Source of the DNA: Gordonia zhenghanii
GTDB lineage: Bacteria; Actinomycetota; Actinomycetes; Mycobacteriales; Mycobacteriaceae
Direction: 5' to 3'
Assembly: GCF_021738965.1 (NCBI RefSeq)
Contig: NZ_JAKKOQ010000022.1
Coordinates: 1-52,378, forward strand
Length of the DNA: 52,378 nt
Program-made: the position numbers and the translations under genes
The notes under the pieces: generated by a model
What the model was told of the DNA's origin: nothing
What the model saw: only the letters and a program-made list of their open reading frames with translations
Database searches by the model: none
In this document: in pieces, positions 24,650 through 32,707 of the stretch
Position numbering within the stretch: position 1 is the first letter of the stretch
Layout: every line of letters begins with the position of its first letter

Positions 24650-24915
24650 TGATCTGGCTGACCATTGTCGATGGCGGGTACTTCGCTGTTGCCATCCTGG
24701 TTCCCTCCCTCATGATTGAGATCGGCGGTGGCCTGATGAACACACCACTCGCCACGCTCGTGACCAGAGGTGTTCGTCCCGAACACGCTGGCGCAGCCTC
24801 TGGCCTGATGAACACTGCCAAGCAATTCGGCGGCGCGATCGGCCTCGCAGCCGCGACCGCTACCGTCGCTATCGTCCAATTGAGTGAGGCAAGGCCCGGC
24901 TGGCCGCTCAAGTAA
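24650..24915 (+). pseudogene. C-terminal fragment of an MFS (DHA2-type) transporter
   Basis: Directly after repeat E an open frame encodes LIWLTIVDGGYFAVAILVPS, MNTPLATLVTRGVRPEHAG and ASGLMNTAKQFGGAIGLAAA, the conserved region of helices 11-13 in 14-helix MFS exporters, ending at a stop at 24915. The N-terminal two thirds are missing and no start is visible, so the fragment joins the repeat. Confidence 0.75.
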
Positions 24916-25136
24916 TGCGAGATGGGCGCCTGCCGGGCATGCGCCCCAAAAGCGGGTCAACCGGCGGCGACGCCACGAAGATCGATGCACGCTGGCCCTG
25001 CCACATGGTGCACGTAGACGTGAAAGAGGCAGATCGTTCCCTGCTCGCCCGGCCAGGGAACAGTGGCTGTTGCCTGTCGGCCGTCACCACTTCATGGCCA
25101 ACAATAGCTAATCGTGTCGGTTGGGAGGCGTTTGTC

Positions 25137-25295
25137 ATGGGGATCGAGTTCAAATGGAACCAGCGCGAGACTGTATCATTCGGATCCGACCCTTATGTCG
25201 GAGAGCCTGAGAGTATTGAAATGCGTCCATTCGATGTGGGATGGCTTCAAACTGAAGAATACTACCCTTCGCAAAGCGAAGGAAGTTCCATCTGA
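25137..25295 (+). CDS. Possible small protein of unknown function
   Basis: 52 codons from ATG 25137 (MGIEFKWNQRET...) in a stretch that is clearly AT-richer than its surroundings. No family is recognised and there is no strong ribosome site. The 220 bp before it (24916-25136) contain no recognisable gene. It may be a fragment. Confidence 0.25.
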   Translation: MGIEFKWNQRETVSFGSDPYVGEPESIEMRPFDVGWLQTEEYYPSQSEGSSI

Positions 25296-25463
25296 CCAAC
25301 GATTAAACAACCTTGCACTTCCTGTCATGTCCAGCGGTTGGGTACACTGTGGAAATGCATCCAGATATGAGAGTACCAGACTTCGACTGCCCCGCATCCG
25401 GTTCCGGTCAGTGCACATTCACATAGCGCGAACCTAAGGGCGGCATGGAGAGTTTGGAGATTG

Positions 25464-25958
25464 ATGATGAAGAATGATGACAACAAGGAGGTCTTGAAGC
25501 AAGCGATCGATCTGCTTGAGGCTGCGGAAGACTGTCCGAGGGTTTCCGGTACGGTTCTAATGAAGTCTTGGGGAAAGGGAGAGACGAGCGGTCCCGCGAA
25601 GAAGGTGAGTAGGGCGAAATTCGTTTCGAATAACAGATCCGGGAACTGGTTGGAGAAGTCTCTCGATTCGGTGGGGGTTGAGCGCCGGTATTCGGCAGCA
25701 TTCGGGCAAGAGCATATAGATAACGGGAAGACCGTGGACTATATTCCCGCCGAACTAGAATGGCCTATTTCGATCCGGATGCTTCGACCGGTGCGACCTG
25801 CTGCGTCGAACGCGACCATCTCGCCGTCCAGGACGACGTCGAATCCGCGGAGCACGGCGCCGAGTTCGCGCAGTTCCGGGAAGTCCGCGGTCATGTCGAC
25901 ACCGGACCGCGACCAGCATCGGATGTCGCCGTCGTCGTGGCGCAGGAGAATCCGGTAA
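25464..25958 (+). CDS. Hypothetical protein, 3' half derived from foreign sequence
   Basis: GGAGATTG precedes ATG 25464. The first 100 residues (KEVLKQAIDLLEAAEDCP...KTVDYIPAELEWP) look like real protein in an AT-rich stretch. From about residue 105 the composition changes to PSRTTSNPRSTAPSSRSSG, because the DNA there is the antisense of a DNA-ligase fragment. The gene has therefore probably lost its own 3' end. Family unknown. Confidence 0.4.
   Translation: MMKNDDNKEVLKQAIDLLEAAEDCPRVSGTVLMKSWGKGETSGPAKKVSRAKFVSNNRSGNWLEKSLDSVGVERRYSAAFGQEHIDNGKTVDYIPAELEWPISIRMLRPVRPAASNATISPSRTTSNPRSTAPSSRSSGKSAVMSTPDRDQHRMSPSSWRRRIR
25793..25954 (-). pseudogene. Internal fragment of an ATP-dependent DNA ligase (LigC/LigD type)
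   Basis: The frame reads RILLRHDDGDIRCWSRSG, MTADFPELRELGAVL and DVVLDGEMVAFDAAGR, which is the nucleotidyltransferase region of actinobacterial ATP-dependent ligases including the DGE motif. Only about 54 residues are present and both ends are abrupt. The fragment lies between two AT-richer sequences. Confidence 0.7.
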
Positions 25959-26179
25959 AGAGTGCACTCGATATCTGGGGAAGACCAGACGACAAGTGGA
26001 GAATGGTTGACGCGGCCCGTATCGATGGCGGTGTAGTCGTCAAATTGATTGATCATTTCGATCAGGGTACAGCGGAACTGCAGATCGATACCAGGTTGAA
26101 GGTCCCTGTGCGATGGACAAGGTTGTATTCGGTATTTGGTGGGGTCACAAGTCAGAAGTTGAACTGGTCGATCTCCTAG
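25955..26179 (+). pseudogene. Possible 3' fragment of an unknown gene
   Basis: After the ligase fragment an open plus-strand frame reads SALDIWGRPDDKWRMVDAAR...TRLYSVFGG to a stop at 26179. It may be the displaced 3' end of the AT-rich gene at 25464. No family is recognised. Confidence 0.3.
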
Positions 26180-26310
26180 TTCCACGGGCGTGGATATCGG
26201 GGGACCCGGCTGACATTCCAACCAGTGGGGTGATCGGCGCATCATTTGGGGATTTGGACCCGCGAGAACCCTAACGACTCCCACAGGGTAGGGATTCGTT
26301 ACGAACACCG

Positions 26311-26345
26311 ATCACGGCCGTCGACTTAGAGTCTGCGGCCGTGAT
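26311..26345. terminator. Hairpin in a gene-free stretch
   Basis: ATCACGGCCG and CGGCCGTGAT are perfect 10-bp arms with a 15-base loop. The stretch 26180-26579 otherwise holds only a weak open frame (LQDPYASQRIYSELVD, from about 26372) that is cut by the following IS3 element. Confidence 0.45.
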
Positions 26346-26579
26346 GCTGTTCGTGGTGCGGCGGTAGCTTGGGCACCGCAATACTCCAGGATCCCTACGC
26401 CAGCCAACGAATATACTCAGAGCTAGTTGACGTCGCTGCCGGTCATCAGAGCAGTTGGCTTTCCTTCGCGCGGCACCGAATGCTCGGATTCGCTACCGTT
26501 GTCGCTGATTCCAATGCTTGGATGATCATCATGCGAAAAGTACAGATCACACCGTCTGTCGTCCCCGCCCTGAGGCGCT

Positions 26580-27909
26580 TGACCCCTGATCTTGGACACG
26601 CTGATTCCAGCACGACGCTGGGGAAGCGAGAATCTAAGGGATGGCGAGGAAGAACTACACGGACGAGTTCCGGCTGCGGGCGGTGGATCTGTATGAGTCG
26701 ACACCGGGTGCGACGTTCAAGGGCATCGCAGCGGATTTGGGGATCTCCCGGGGTGCGCTGAGGGAGTGGGTCGAAAAGCACGGCTCCGGGACGGCAACGC
26801 CCGGCAAGACGTCGCCGCTCGTGTCGGGGCCGGTGGAATCGCAGGCCGCGCGGATCGTCCGGCTGGAAGCCGAACTGGACCAGTCGAAGGCGGAGAAGCG
26901 CAAGCTCGAGACCGAGCGGGACATCCTCCGTCAGGCGGCGAAGTATTTCGCCGGGGAGACGAACTGGTGAACCGCTTCCAGTTCGTCGAGGACCACAAGG
27001 ACGCCTACGGCGTGAAGCGGTTGTGTGAGGTCATCGAGATCGCGAGATCGTCGTTCTACGCCTGGCTCGCTGCGGCTCCCGGACGGGCGGCGAAGGCTGC
27101 AGAGGACGCTGCGTTGGCGGCGCGGATCCGGGTGCTGCAGGACCCCGCCCAGGGTGGTGACCGCGCCTACGGGGCACCGCGGATCACGGCCGACCTGAAC
27201 GACGACGTGACGCCTTCAGCGCGGGTGAACCACAAGCGGGTCGCGCGGGTGATGCGCGAACATCAGCTCGCGGGGATCCGGCTGCGACGCCGGGTGAAGA
27301 CGACGATCCCGGACCAGTCCGGACGCAAGTTCCCCGACCTGATCGGGCGGGACTTCAGCATCGGCGAGCCGAACCGCCGGTATGTCGGCGACATCACCTA
27401 CCTCCCCATCGCCGACGGCACGAACCTCTACCTCGCGACCTGCATCGACCTCGGCTCGCGCAAGCTCGCAGGCTGGCAGGCCGCCGACCACATGCGCGTG
27501 GGCCTCGTCGAAAACGCCCTCCGCGCGGCCGCCCGCGACCGCGGATCGCTGGCTGGCGCCGTGTTTCACAGCGACCACGGCTCGGTCTACACCTCGAAGG
27601 CCTACGCCGCGCTCTGCGAGCAGTTGAAGGTGACCCAGTCCATGGGCGCGATCGGGACGAGCGCCGACAACTCGCTGGCGGAGAGCTTCAACGCCGCGCT
27701 CAAGCGCGAGCTGCTCGAAGGGCGGGCGACGTTCCCTGACCAGGCCACCGCCTACCGGGCCGTGTTCCGATGGGCCAACCGCTACAACACCCGCCGACGC
27801 CACTCCGCGATCTGCAACATCGCCCCCGAACAGCTACGAAGCCGCGAGGTCAGCTACCCTCGCGGAAGCGGCATAACTGAACCAACACCGTGTCCACGAT
27901 CGAGGGTCA
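26580..27909 (+). mobile_element. Second IS3-family insertion sequence
   Basis: The left end TGACCCCTGATCTTGGACAC (26580 on) and right end (reverse complement TGACCCTCGATCGTGGACAC, ending 27909) are imperfect inverted repeats. orfA and orfB lie between. No clear target duplication is seen, which suggests a rearrangement next to one end or an old insertion. Confidence 0.85.
26641..26970 (+). CDS. IS3-family transposase OrfA
   Basis: 109 residues. HTH: YTDEFRLRAVDLYES...FKGIAADLGISRGALREWVEKHG; then a coiled coil (RIVRLEAELDQSKAEKRKLE). The stop overlaps the orfB GTG (GTGA), so orfB may be translated by coupling or by frameshift fusion. A different IS3 subgroup from the element at 19.6 kb. Confidence 0.92.
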   Translation: MARKNYTDEFRLRAVDLYESTPGATFKGIAADLGISRGALREWVEKHGSGTATPGKTSPLVSGPVESQAARIVRLEAELDQSKAEKRKLETERDILRQAAKYFAGETNW

Positions 27910-27956
27910 AGGCCCTGACGACCGGTACGGTCATCGCGACAAGCCTTGTGCTGTGA
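26967..27956 (+). CDS. IS3-family transposase OrfB
   Basis: From GTG 26967. DDE core: RRYVGDITYLP (Asp), VFHSDHGSVYTS (Asp), SADNSLAESFNAALKRE (Glu). The N-terminal HTH_21-like part begins NRFQFVEDHKDAYGVKRLC. The frame has no stop before the right inverted repeat and reads through it into the flank until 27956, so about 16 residues at the end come from outside the IS. Confidence 0.92.
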   Translation: MNRFQFVEDHKDAYGVKRLCEVIEIARSSFYAWLAAAPGRAAKAAEDAALAARIRVLQDPAQGGDRAYGAPRITADLNDDVTPSARVNHKRVARVMREHQLAGIRLRRRVKTTIPDQSGRKFPDLIGRDFSIGEPNRRYVGDITYLPIADGTNLYLATCIDLGSRKLAGWQAADHMRVGLVENALRAAARDRGSLAGAVFHSDHGSVYTSKAYAALCEQLKVTQSMGAIGTSADNSLAESFNAALKRELLEGRATFPDQATAYRAVFRWANRYNTRRRHSAICNIAPEQLRSREVSYPRGSGITEPTPCPRSRVKALTTGTVIATSLVL

Positions 27957-28070
27957 CCGATTGGCGGTTCCGGCGACGAACCGGGCATCGGTCCGAGCTG
28001 GACAGTTCGCTACTCGTAGATACGGATTACCTATGCCCGCTGCACCTCGGGTCCGCCCAGTAAGCCACCG

Positions 28071-28790
28071 ATGACCACTGCACACGACTGGGCCGACACT
28101 GATCAGCTCGTAGCCCTTCCACCCACAGCCTGGATCGATGAGGCGATCACTTCCGCCCGATTCGGCACAGTCGCGCACCTGGTCACCAACCGCTTCGACA
28201 GCTACGCCCGAGTGCTGCACCCGGCCCGCCGCACCGTGCACGGCGTCCCCGTCGAGTACTTCCGGTGGGCCGATGTCGCACGTGTCACCGGAGCGATCGC
28301 GCATGCTCGGATGCAGTGGGACGCCATCGCCGACATTGACGAGGAGTCGCCGCTCGCGTTTTGGAACGAGGGCCCGTCGTCGACAAATCTCATTCCAAAC
28401 CATGTCGTTGCGGAGATTGCCGCCCGACTCGGCGACGACGAATGTTACTTCGCCGTGTGGGAAGGCAACAGCTCGCTGCAAGGGGTGAACCGCGACCTTC
28501 CCAAGGCGACCATCGACCAGCACCGCTTCCACATCATGGTCGGCACCGCGGCCGACGCGACGAGACACTTCCACGGCCTACGACCCAACCTCTGGTGGGC
28601 CCGCGACCGATCCTGGATCGTCGCGTCGAACATCGACCTCGTGTCGACCTACGTCGGTGGAACCGCCGACGCGATCGACCGACTGCTGCACGCCCCCGTG
28701 ATCGAGGCGTGCGAAGTCTCCGCCAACGACGATGTGACGATCACGTCCGACACCGTGAACTGGTCCGAAGGTCCGCCACGGCACTGCTGA
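28071..28790 (+). CDS. Array-family protein P4 (uncharacterised, longest form)
   Basis: 239 residues from ATG 28071. The N-terminal half is nearly identical to the chimeric P3. The C-terminal half carries the shared family pattern DDECYFAVWEG (about 122-132) and NLWWARDRSWIVASNIDL...TADAIDRLL. No signal peptide, membrane helix or enzyme motif is seen. The 45 bp upstream also resemble those upstream of P3, so the ancestral unit included its leader. Composition is close to the chromosome. Function unknown; an immunity or defence-related role is possible but has no direct support. Confidence 0.72.
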   Translation: MTTAHDWADTDQLVALPPTAWIDEAITSARFGTVAHLVTNRFDSYARVLHPARRTVHGVPVEYFRWADVARVTGAIAHARMQWDAIADIDEESPLAFWNEGPSSTNLIPNHVVAEIAARLGDDECYFAVWEGNSSLQGVNRDLPKATIDQHRFHIMVGTAADATRHFHGLRPNLWWARDRSWIVASNIDLVSTYVGGTADAIDRLLHAPVIEACEVSANDDVTITSDTVNWSEGPPRHC

Positions 28791-29045
28791 ATCTCGAAGA
28801 GACCACCACTTCCCTTCGATTACATGCCCCGTTGCACGCATGCGATTATGGCCGAAGGCGCTCTGAGGAGGGCGCGAAGCATCCGGTAGTTCCACCCATT
28901 GCGCGACTCGCCTTACACCACGGTCCCGGCGAGAGCACAACGATAACTGTCGACACACATTGACTCGCCGGCGCCGCGACGATAGCCGCGGGGGCAACTC
29001 GACAGCGTAGGGCTCGTCGCTCATTTGACGGTCCCGAACTAGTAT

Positions 29046-29696
29046 TTACCGAAACTCCTCCGGTCCGGCCAAGAGATCAGGGTCGTGAGAAATCAAATAC
29101 GCGGATAACCAAGTGTTTGCAGCTCTGGCAACGATCCGTCGGCCATCACTATCAAATCCTGCTAGCTCCTTCATGACATCGGAGACCGTATAGTTTGGAT
29201 TTCCATTTCGTCCTGGAGTCAACACGAATTCCGGATCAGTCCAGTCGACGTCCATCTCAGATGGCCCAGATGGATCATCTCCTAACGAATCACCGTCACC
29301 CATACTCGCGTCCAATCGCATTGGAGCGGAAGACTCCCGTCGTCCAATATCAATAATCGCCCACTGCCGGTCAGGTTCAGGCTTCCTGACCAGCACAGAG
29401 AAAATAGAAACTGGCCTCGTCCGGTTATTCATAGATAATGAACAAATAACCACTGCCGATCGTCGGTCGGAAACCACAAGGGGAACTGGTAGAATCCTCA
29501 CGGCATCAGGACAATTCACGACTTCTTCGATCAGCTCCGGAAGCGAACCGCCGGATACAACACGCCTTCGCAATCCGCCGTCCGTCAAGCGGGACGCTGC
29601 GCTAAACTCGGACCTGGTAAGGCAGCCGAGAAATGATCCAAGCGTCCCTAATACAACCTGATCATGGTCGAACTGTCCGGGTACGTGCGACTCCAA
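29046..29696 (-). CDS. Hypothetical protein
   Basis: 216 residues, AT-richer than the chromosome. The sequence contains VSIFSVLVRKPEPDRQWAII, an acidic linker (DPSGPSEMDVDWTDPEFVL) and a C-terminal helix ending in NTWLSAYLISHDPDLLAG. No motif, signal or membrane segment is recognised. It runs against the repeats. The 28791-29045 gap before it has nothing recognisable. Confidence 0.5.
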   Translation of the reverse strand: MESHVPGQFDHDQVVLGTLGSFLGCLTRSEFSAASRLTDGGLRRRVVSGGSLPELIEEVVNCPDAVRILPVPLVVSDRRSAVVICSLSMNNRTRPVSIFSVLVRKPEPDRQWAIIDIGRRESSAPMRLDASMGDGDSLGDDPSGPSEMDVDWTDPEFVLTPGRNGNPNYTVSDVMKELAGFDSDGRRIVARAANTWLSAYLISHDPDLLAGPEEFR

Positions 29697-29797
29697 TGAA
29701 TAACTCCCACTCTAACTGCCGCGGTGGAGGCAGGACGTCTTGATGTGCTGCCAGCGATGCCCACTCCCCTCACAAGCGCCTCCGTTACTGTCCACGT

Positions 29798-29989
29798 TCA
29801 CATAAGAACTGGGCCGTCGGCGCGGATTGAGCCCATCAGCGCCCCTAACGTGACGGAGCCCGTGGGCATCGTGCCGCTCGTCAGACCGAACGGCGTGGCA
29901 CATGGCTCAGCGCTCAGATCATTCCTGTGGATCCCGACGCAGAACAAGTTGCCCTCGGGATCTCCCATCACCGTCCAGGTATAGCCCAA
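29798..29989 (-). pseudogene. C-terminal fragment of a glyoxalase/VOC-family protein
   Basis: The frame reads YTWTVMGDPEGNLFCVGIHR, the last strand of VOC proteins (normally TVMADPEGNEFCV with the metal-ligand Glu; here Leu follows Asn). It begins directly at the edge of repeat F. The N-terminal part is missing. Confidence 0.7.
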
Positions 29990-30002
29990 AGGCAGCGACC
30001 GC

Positions 30003-30155
30003 CGATGGACCTCACGACGCGCAGGCCGAACACGTGGCCACCAGAATCGACACCACTCCCCAGCTTTCAGAGACTGGACGCCGTCGCGATACGCAGCAAA
30101 CGAATACGCAGGATGTCCAGCAGCCCCCTGCGTACTACACCAGATGAATCAATCA
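30003..30155 (+). repeat. Array repeat copy F
   Basis: The left flank starts GATGGACCTCACGACGCGCA and includes CACGTGGCCACCAGAATCGA. The core is AATACGCAGG (30103-30112), spacer ATGTCCAGCAGCCC, CCTGCGTACT (30127-30136), then ACACCAGATGAATCAATC. A VOC fragment abuts its left edge and a TerD fragment its right edge. Confidence 0.87.
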
Positions 30156-30395
30156 TTGTCGGAGGACAAGCCGCCCTGGTGCAATTGCAGGCCGGACAGA
30201 ACCTCGCGCTGACGGAGAGCGGCGCCGCTCAATTGACCATCACCTCTGGCACAGACCGAACCGAGGCAGATCTCAACCTTGCTGCTGCCCGACGACCATG
30301 ACCAAGTCCGACGTGACTCCTACTGCATCTCCTACAACCGGCCAGACTCCCCCGACGGGTGTGTCCGACAGTCCGCCCCGTCCACTTATTTCCAG
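30156..30395 (+). pseudogene. Fragment of a TerD-family stress protein
   Basis: Starting right at the end of repeat F, the frame encodes VQLQAGQNLALTESGAAQL and TEADLN, then shifts frame into LLLPDDHDQVRRDSYCIS and YNRPDSPDGCVR. Both halves match the TerD/TerZ N-terminus (calcium-binding tellurite-resistance and stress proteins). The remaining two thirds are missing. Confidence 0.75.
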
Positions 30396-30409
30396 TGGAC
30401 GGGGCGGAC
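30371..30409. terminator. Strong intrinsic hairpin after the DJ-1/PfpI gene
   Basis: GTCCGCCCCGTCCACT and AGTGGACGGGGCGGAC form a perfect 16-bp stem with a 7-base loop, 20 bp past the stop of the minus-strand gene. Confidence 0.8.
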
Positions 30410-30429
30410 TACCGTGAAGCGGTCTCAGT

Positions 30430-31125
30430 TCAGGCGAGGCGGGAGACCATCTCGGCAGCCAGCGGCCGGGACGACGCCGGGTTCTGACCGGTGACCAGGC
30501 CACGGTCAGTCACGACATTGGACTCCCAGGGGTCACCGACCTCGACCTGAATGCCCGCTTCTGTCAGTCGGTCCTCGAGCAACCATTCCGCCTTGTCTGC
30601 AAGTCCCGCCTGCGATTCCTCGGCGTTGGTGAAGGCGGCCACCCGGTACCCGGAGAACGCGTTGGCCCCGCCCTCGATCGTGGCGGCGAGCATCGCGGCC
30701 GGTCCGTGACAGACGATCGCGAGTGGCTTGCCGGAATCCCGGGCGGCGACCAGCAGCTCGCCAGAGGTGTGGTCGACCGCAAGGTCCTCCATTGGTCCGT
30801 GCCCGCCAGCATAGAAGACCGCCACGTAGTCGTCGAGATCTACGTCTCCGAGAGCAATCGGATGCCGCAACGCGGTGATGGAATCGAGAGTGGCCTTGAC
30901 CTGCGTGGCGTTCTTCTCACCACCGTTGGCTTCTGCGCTGAGACTGCCCTCGTCAACGCTGGGTATCACACCGCCCGGGGTCGCAACGACAACCTCGTAG
31001 CCGGCCTCCGTAAAGACCTCGAACGGTCCGACGGCTTCTTCGGCCCAGAAGCCGGTCGGGTGCTTGGTGCCGTCGGCGAGCGTCCAGTAGTCGACGCCGG
31101 TCATCACGAAGAGGATCTTTGACAC
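30430..31125 (-). CDS. DJ-1/PfpI-family type 1 glutamine amidotransferase-like protein
   Basis: 231 residues. The nucleophile elbow is AIVCHGPAAML, with an upstream Glu region (FWAEE) and YAGGHGPMEDL, as in Hsp31/HchA-like chaperone-glyoxalases. These proteins detoxify methylglyoxal or repair glycated proteins. The N-terminal HPTGFWAEEAV is characteristic of this branch. It is a complete gene with its own strong terminator, unlike most inserts in the region. It lies on the strand opposite to the repeats. Confidence 0.88.
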   Translation of the reverse strand: MSKILFVMTGVDYWTLADGTKHPTGFWAEEAVGPFEVFTEAGYEVVVATPGGVIPSVDEGSLSAEANGGEKNATQVKATLDSITALRHPIALGDVDLDDYVAVFYAGGHGPMEDLAVDHTSGELLVAARDSGKPLAIVCHGPAAMLAATIEGGANAFSGYRVAAFTNAEESQAGLADKAEWLLEDRLTEAGIQVEVGDPWESNVVTDRGLVTGQNPASSRPLAAEMVSRLA

Positions 31126-31268
31126 GTTTGTATGCTCCTAAAATTCGGATTCGACACACTGCGAAGGACGGGGCACCGCACTCGCAGCAGCCAGTCCACG
31201 CAGTACTTCAGTTCAACTCCGTGGCGCGTCTACACTATTCCGAGCCGAGCCAGACTCAGTCCGGTGTC

Positions 31269-31284
31269 GCGTTCCGCGGAACGC
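31269..31284. promoter_or_regulatory. 16-bp perfect palindrome upstream of the DJ-1/PfpI gene
   Basis: GCGTTCCGCGGAACGC is fully palindromic and lies about 145 bp before the DJ-1 start. It could be an operator; no adjacent regulator gene is present. Confidence 0.3.
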
Positions 31285-31320
31285 AGAGAAGCGACAGCTC
31301 CCGCTGTCTGTGAGGTACCT

Positions 31321-31590
31321 CTAGTGATTGCGTAGCCTCTCAACCAGCTCGTTCTTGTTGAGCGATGAATAGCCGGTGAGTCCCAGTTCGTTCGCGCGTG
31401 ACTTCAACTCATCGACCGTCCAATCTTCGTAACGATGCGAATGGCCACCGGCCGCCCCGACCGCGGAGCGGCCACGGTTGGCCGCCGCGTTCGCGATTCT
31501 GGCCGACTTCGCTTTTGAATCGCCTTCGTCACGCAGTCGCTCGTACAGCTCATCGTCTTTCACTGATGGACCAGGATTCTTCTGCGGCAT
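31321..31590 (-). CDS. Small protein with DUF7218-like and Rho N-terminal-like domains
   Basis: 89 residues from ATG 31590, preceded by GGAGG. The first part ([34 protein letters not shown]) matches small actinobacterial proteins linked to this domain. The C-terminus ([31 protein letters not shown]) is a SAP/Rho-N type nucleic-acid-binding helix pair. It probably binds nucleic acid; no specific role is known. Confidence 0.72.
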   Translation of the reverse strand: MPQKNPGPSVKDDELYERLRDEGDSKAKSARIANAAANRGRSAVGAAGGHSHRYEDWTVDELKSRANELGLTGYSSLNKNELVERLRNH

Positions 31591-31634
31591 GTCGTGCCTC
31601 CATTTCCTCGGTTGAGCGAATTTCGACGCGGTCG

Positions 31635-31846
31635 TCAATCGGCCTCGGACGAGGCGTCTCGCAGCTTCTGGAGCAATATGGGCGCGATGTCAGGGAGGAA
31701 GGCGCCTTGAGAACTTCCGCCGACCTGAACCAATGCGATGTCGGTGAAACCCGTTTCCCAGTACCGACGGATGTCATCGACGGACCTCGCGAGTTGTATC
31801 GAGTTGGAAGTCAATTGTTGGATTTGCGACAACCACCGACTCGGTG
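31635..31846 (-). pseudogene. C-terminal fragment of an F420-dependent LLM-class oxidoreductase
   Basis: The frame ends IRRYWETGFTDIALVQVGG...[16 protein letters not shown], the usual end of luciferase-like F420 oxidoreductases. The rest is missing; the open frame stops short of repeat remnant G. Confidence 0.6.
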
Positions 31847-31911
31847 TCCTGACTCGACCCTACGCTCGCACGTATCGCGCGCGCCGACTCTCTGCGCACA
31901 CCGCGTGGCAG

Positions 31912-31995
31912 TCCCAGTAGATCCCTGCTGAATCAATCACTATCGCCGCGCTTGACCCACTCGCACACTGCAAGCCAGGTCAAGATGTCACCTCT
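31912..31995 (+). repeat. Decayed array repeat G joined to an IS3 terminus
   Basis: TCCCAGTAGATCCCTGC followed by TGAATCAATCAC matches the core with about 13 bp (GTATTACATCAGG) deleted. The next bases (GACCCACTCGCACACTGC) match the right extension of copies A, B and D. Then GCAAGCCAGG...GATGTCACCT matches the IS3 terminus, as at 11.07 kb. Confidence 0.55.
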
Positions 31996-32011
31996 AGGCG
32001 CAGTAGCCCAG

Positions 32012-32584
32012 TCATTGCGCTGTAATTGCTCCGGGAGTGGGCCCTTGGGACATCGAGTCGACGAGTTGTTCGATCACTGCCCGCGATACTTGAGGTGGCA
32101 GCGTGTGTGTAAGAAGACCTTCGATGACGAACGTCCCGATGTGGATCACGGCGTCCGCGTCCGGTCCTGACAGGCCTGCGGCCGCGATATCGCCAGAGAA
32201 GAGCGCTTCGGTGTATGCGTGAAATCCGTTGTGCCATTCGTCGATGACTTTCGACTTGGTCGCACGCTCGTGCACGGTCGACACCAACGGCCCCACCCGT
32301 TTCAGCCGCTCGACCAGCCATTCGAGCCGCTCGGCGAGCGGACGATCCGCAACGGCGGCATAGTCCTCCATGTCCTCGGCCACGATGGCCGTCAGAACGG
32401 CCACGAGGATGTCGTCCTTGTCGTCGAAATACCAGTACAACGTGTTTGCCGTGATGCCGACGGCTGTGGCTAGCCGGGTGATGGACGTGCGCTCAAAACC
32501 TTCAGACACGAACAGGTCGCGCGCGACACTGATGATGCCTGCTCGCTTCGCCTCCCTGTTGTGAAGTCCACGGTTCTTGGGCAT
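32012..32584 (-). CDS. TetR-family transcriptional regulator
   Basis: 190 residues from ATG 32584. The HTH is TSITRLATAVGITANTLYWYFDDK (about 30-53). It is divergent from the alpha/beta hydrolase at 32708, and the 123 bp between them carry two copies of a CTTGA...TCAAG site, so it probably represses both. The ligand is unknown. Confidence 0.9.
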   Translation of the reverse strand: MPKNRGLHNREAKRAGIISVARDLFVSEGFERTSITRLATAVGITANTLYWYFDDKDDILVAVLTAIVAEDMEDYAAVADRPLAERLEWLVERLKRVGPLVSTVHERATKSKVIDEWHNGFHAYTEALFSGDIAAAGLSGPDADAVIHIGTFVIEGLLTHTLPPQVSRAVIEQLVDSMSQGPTPGAITAQ

Positions 32585-32598
32585 GCTCCGAATCCTAT

Positions 32599-32646
32599 CT
32601 TGAACGCCGTTCAAGGTACTGCTACGGTTCTTGAGGACCATTCAAG
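32599..32646. promoter_or_regulatory. Paired operators of the TetR/hydrolase divergon
   Basis: CTTGAACGCCGTTCAAG (32599-32615) is a perfect palindrome around a central C. CTTGAGGACCATTCAAG (32630-32646) repeats the outer half-sites 31 bp away, about three helical turns, on the same DNA face. Confidence 0.72.
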
Positions 32647-32707
32647 AGAGCGCAGGTTCTCCTCGCGTCGCACCGTGCATCCCGCCACAGAACAGGGGAA
32701 TTATCCG

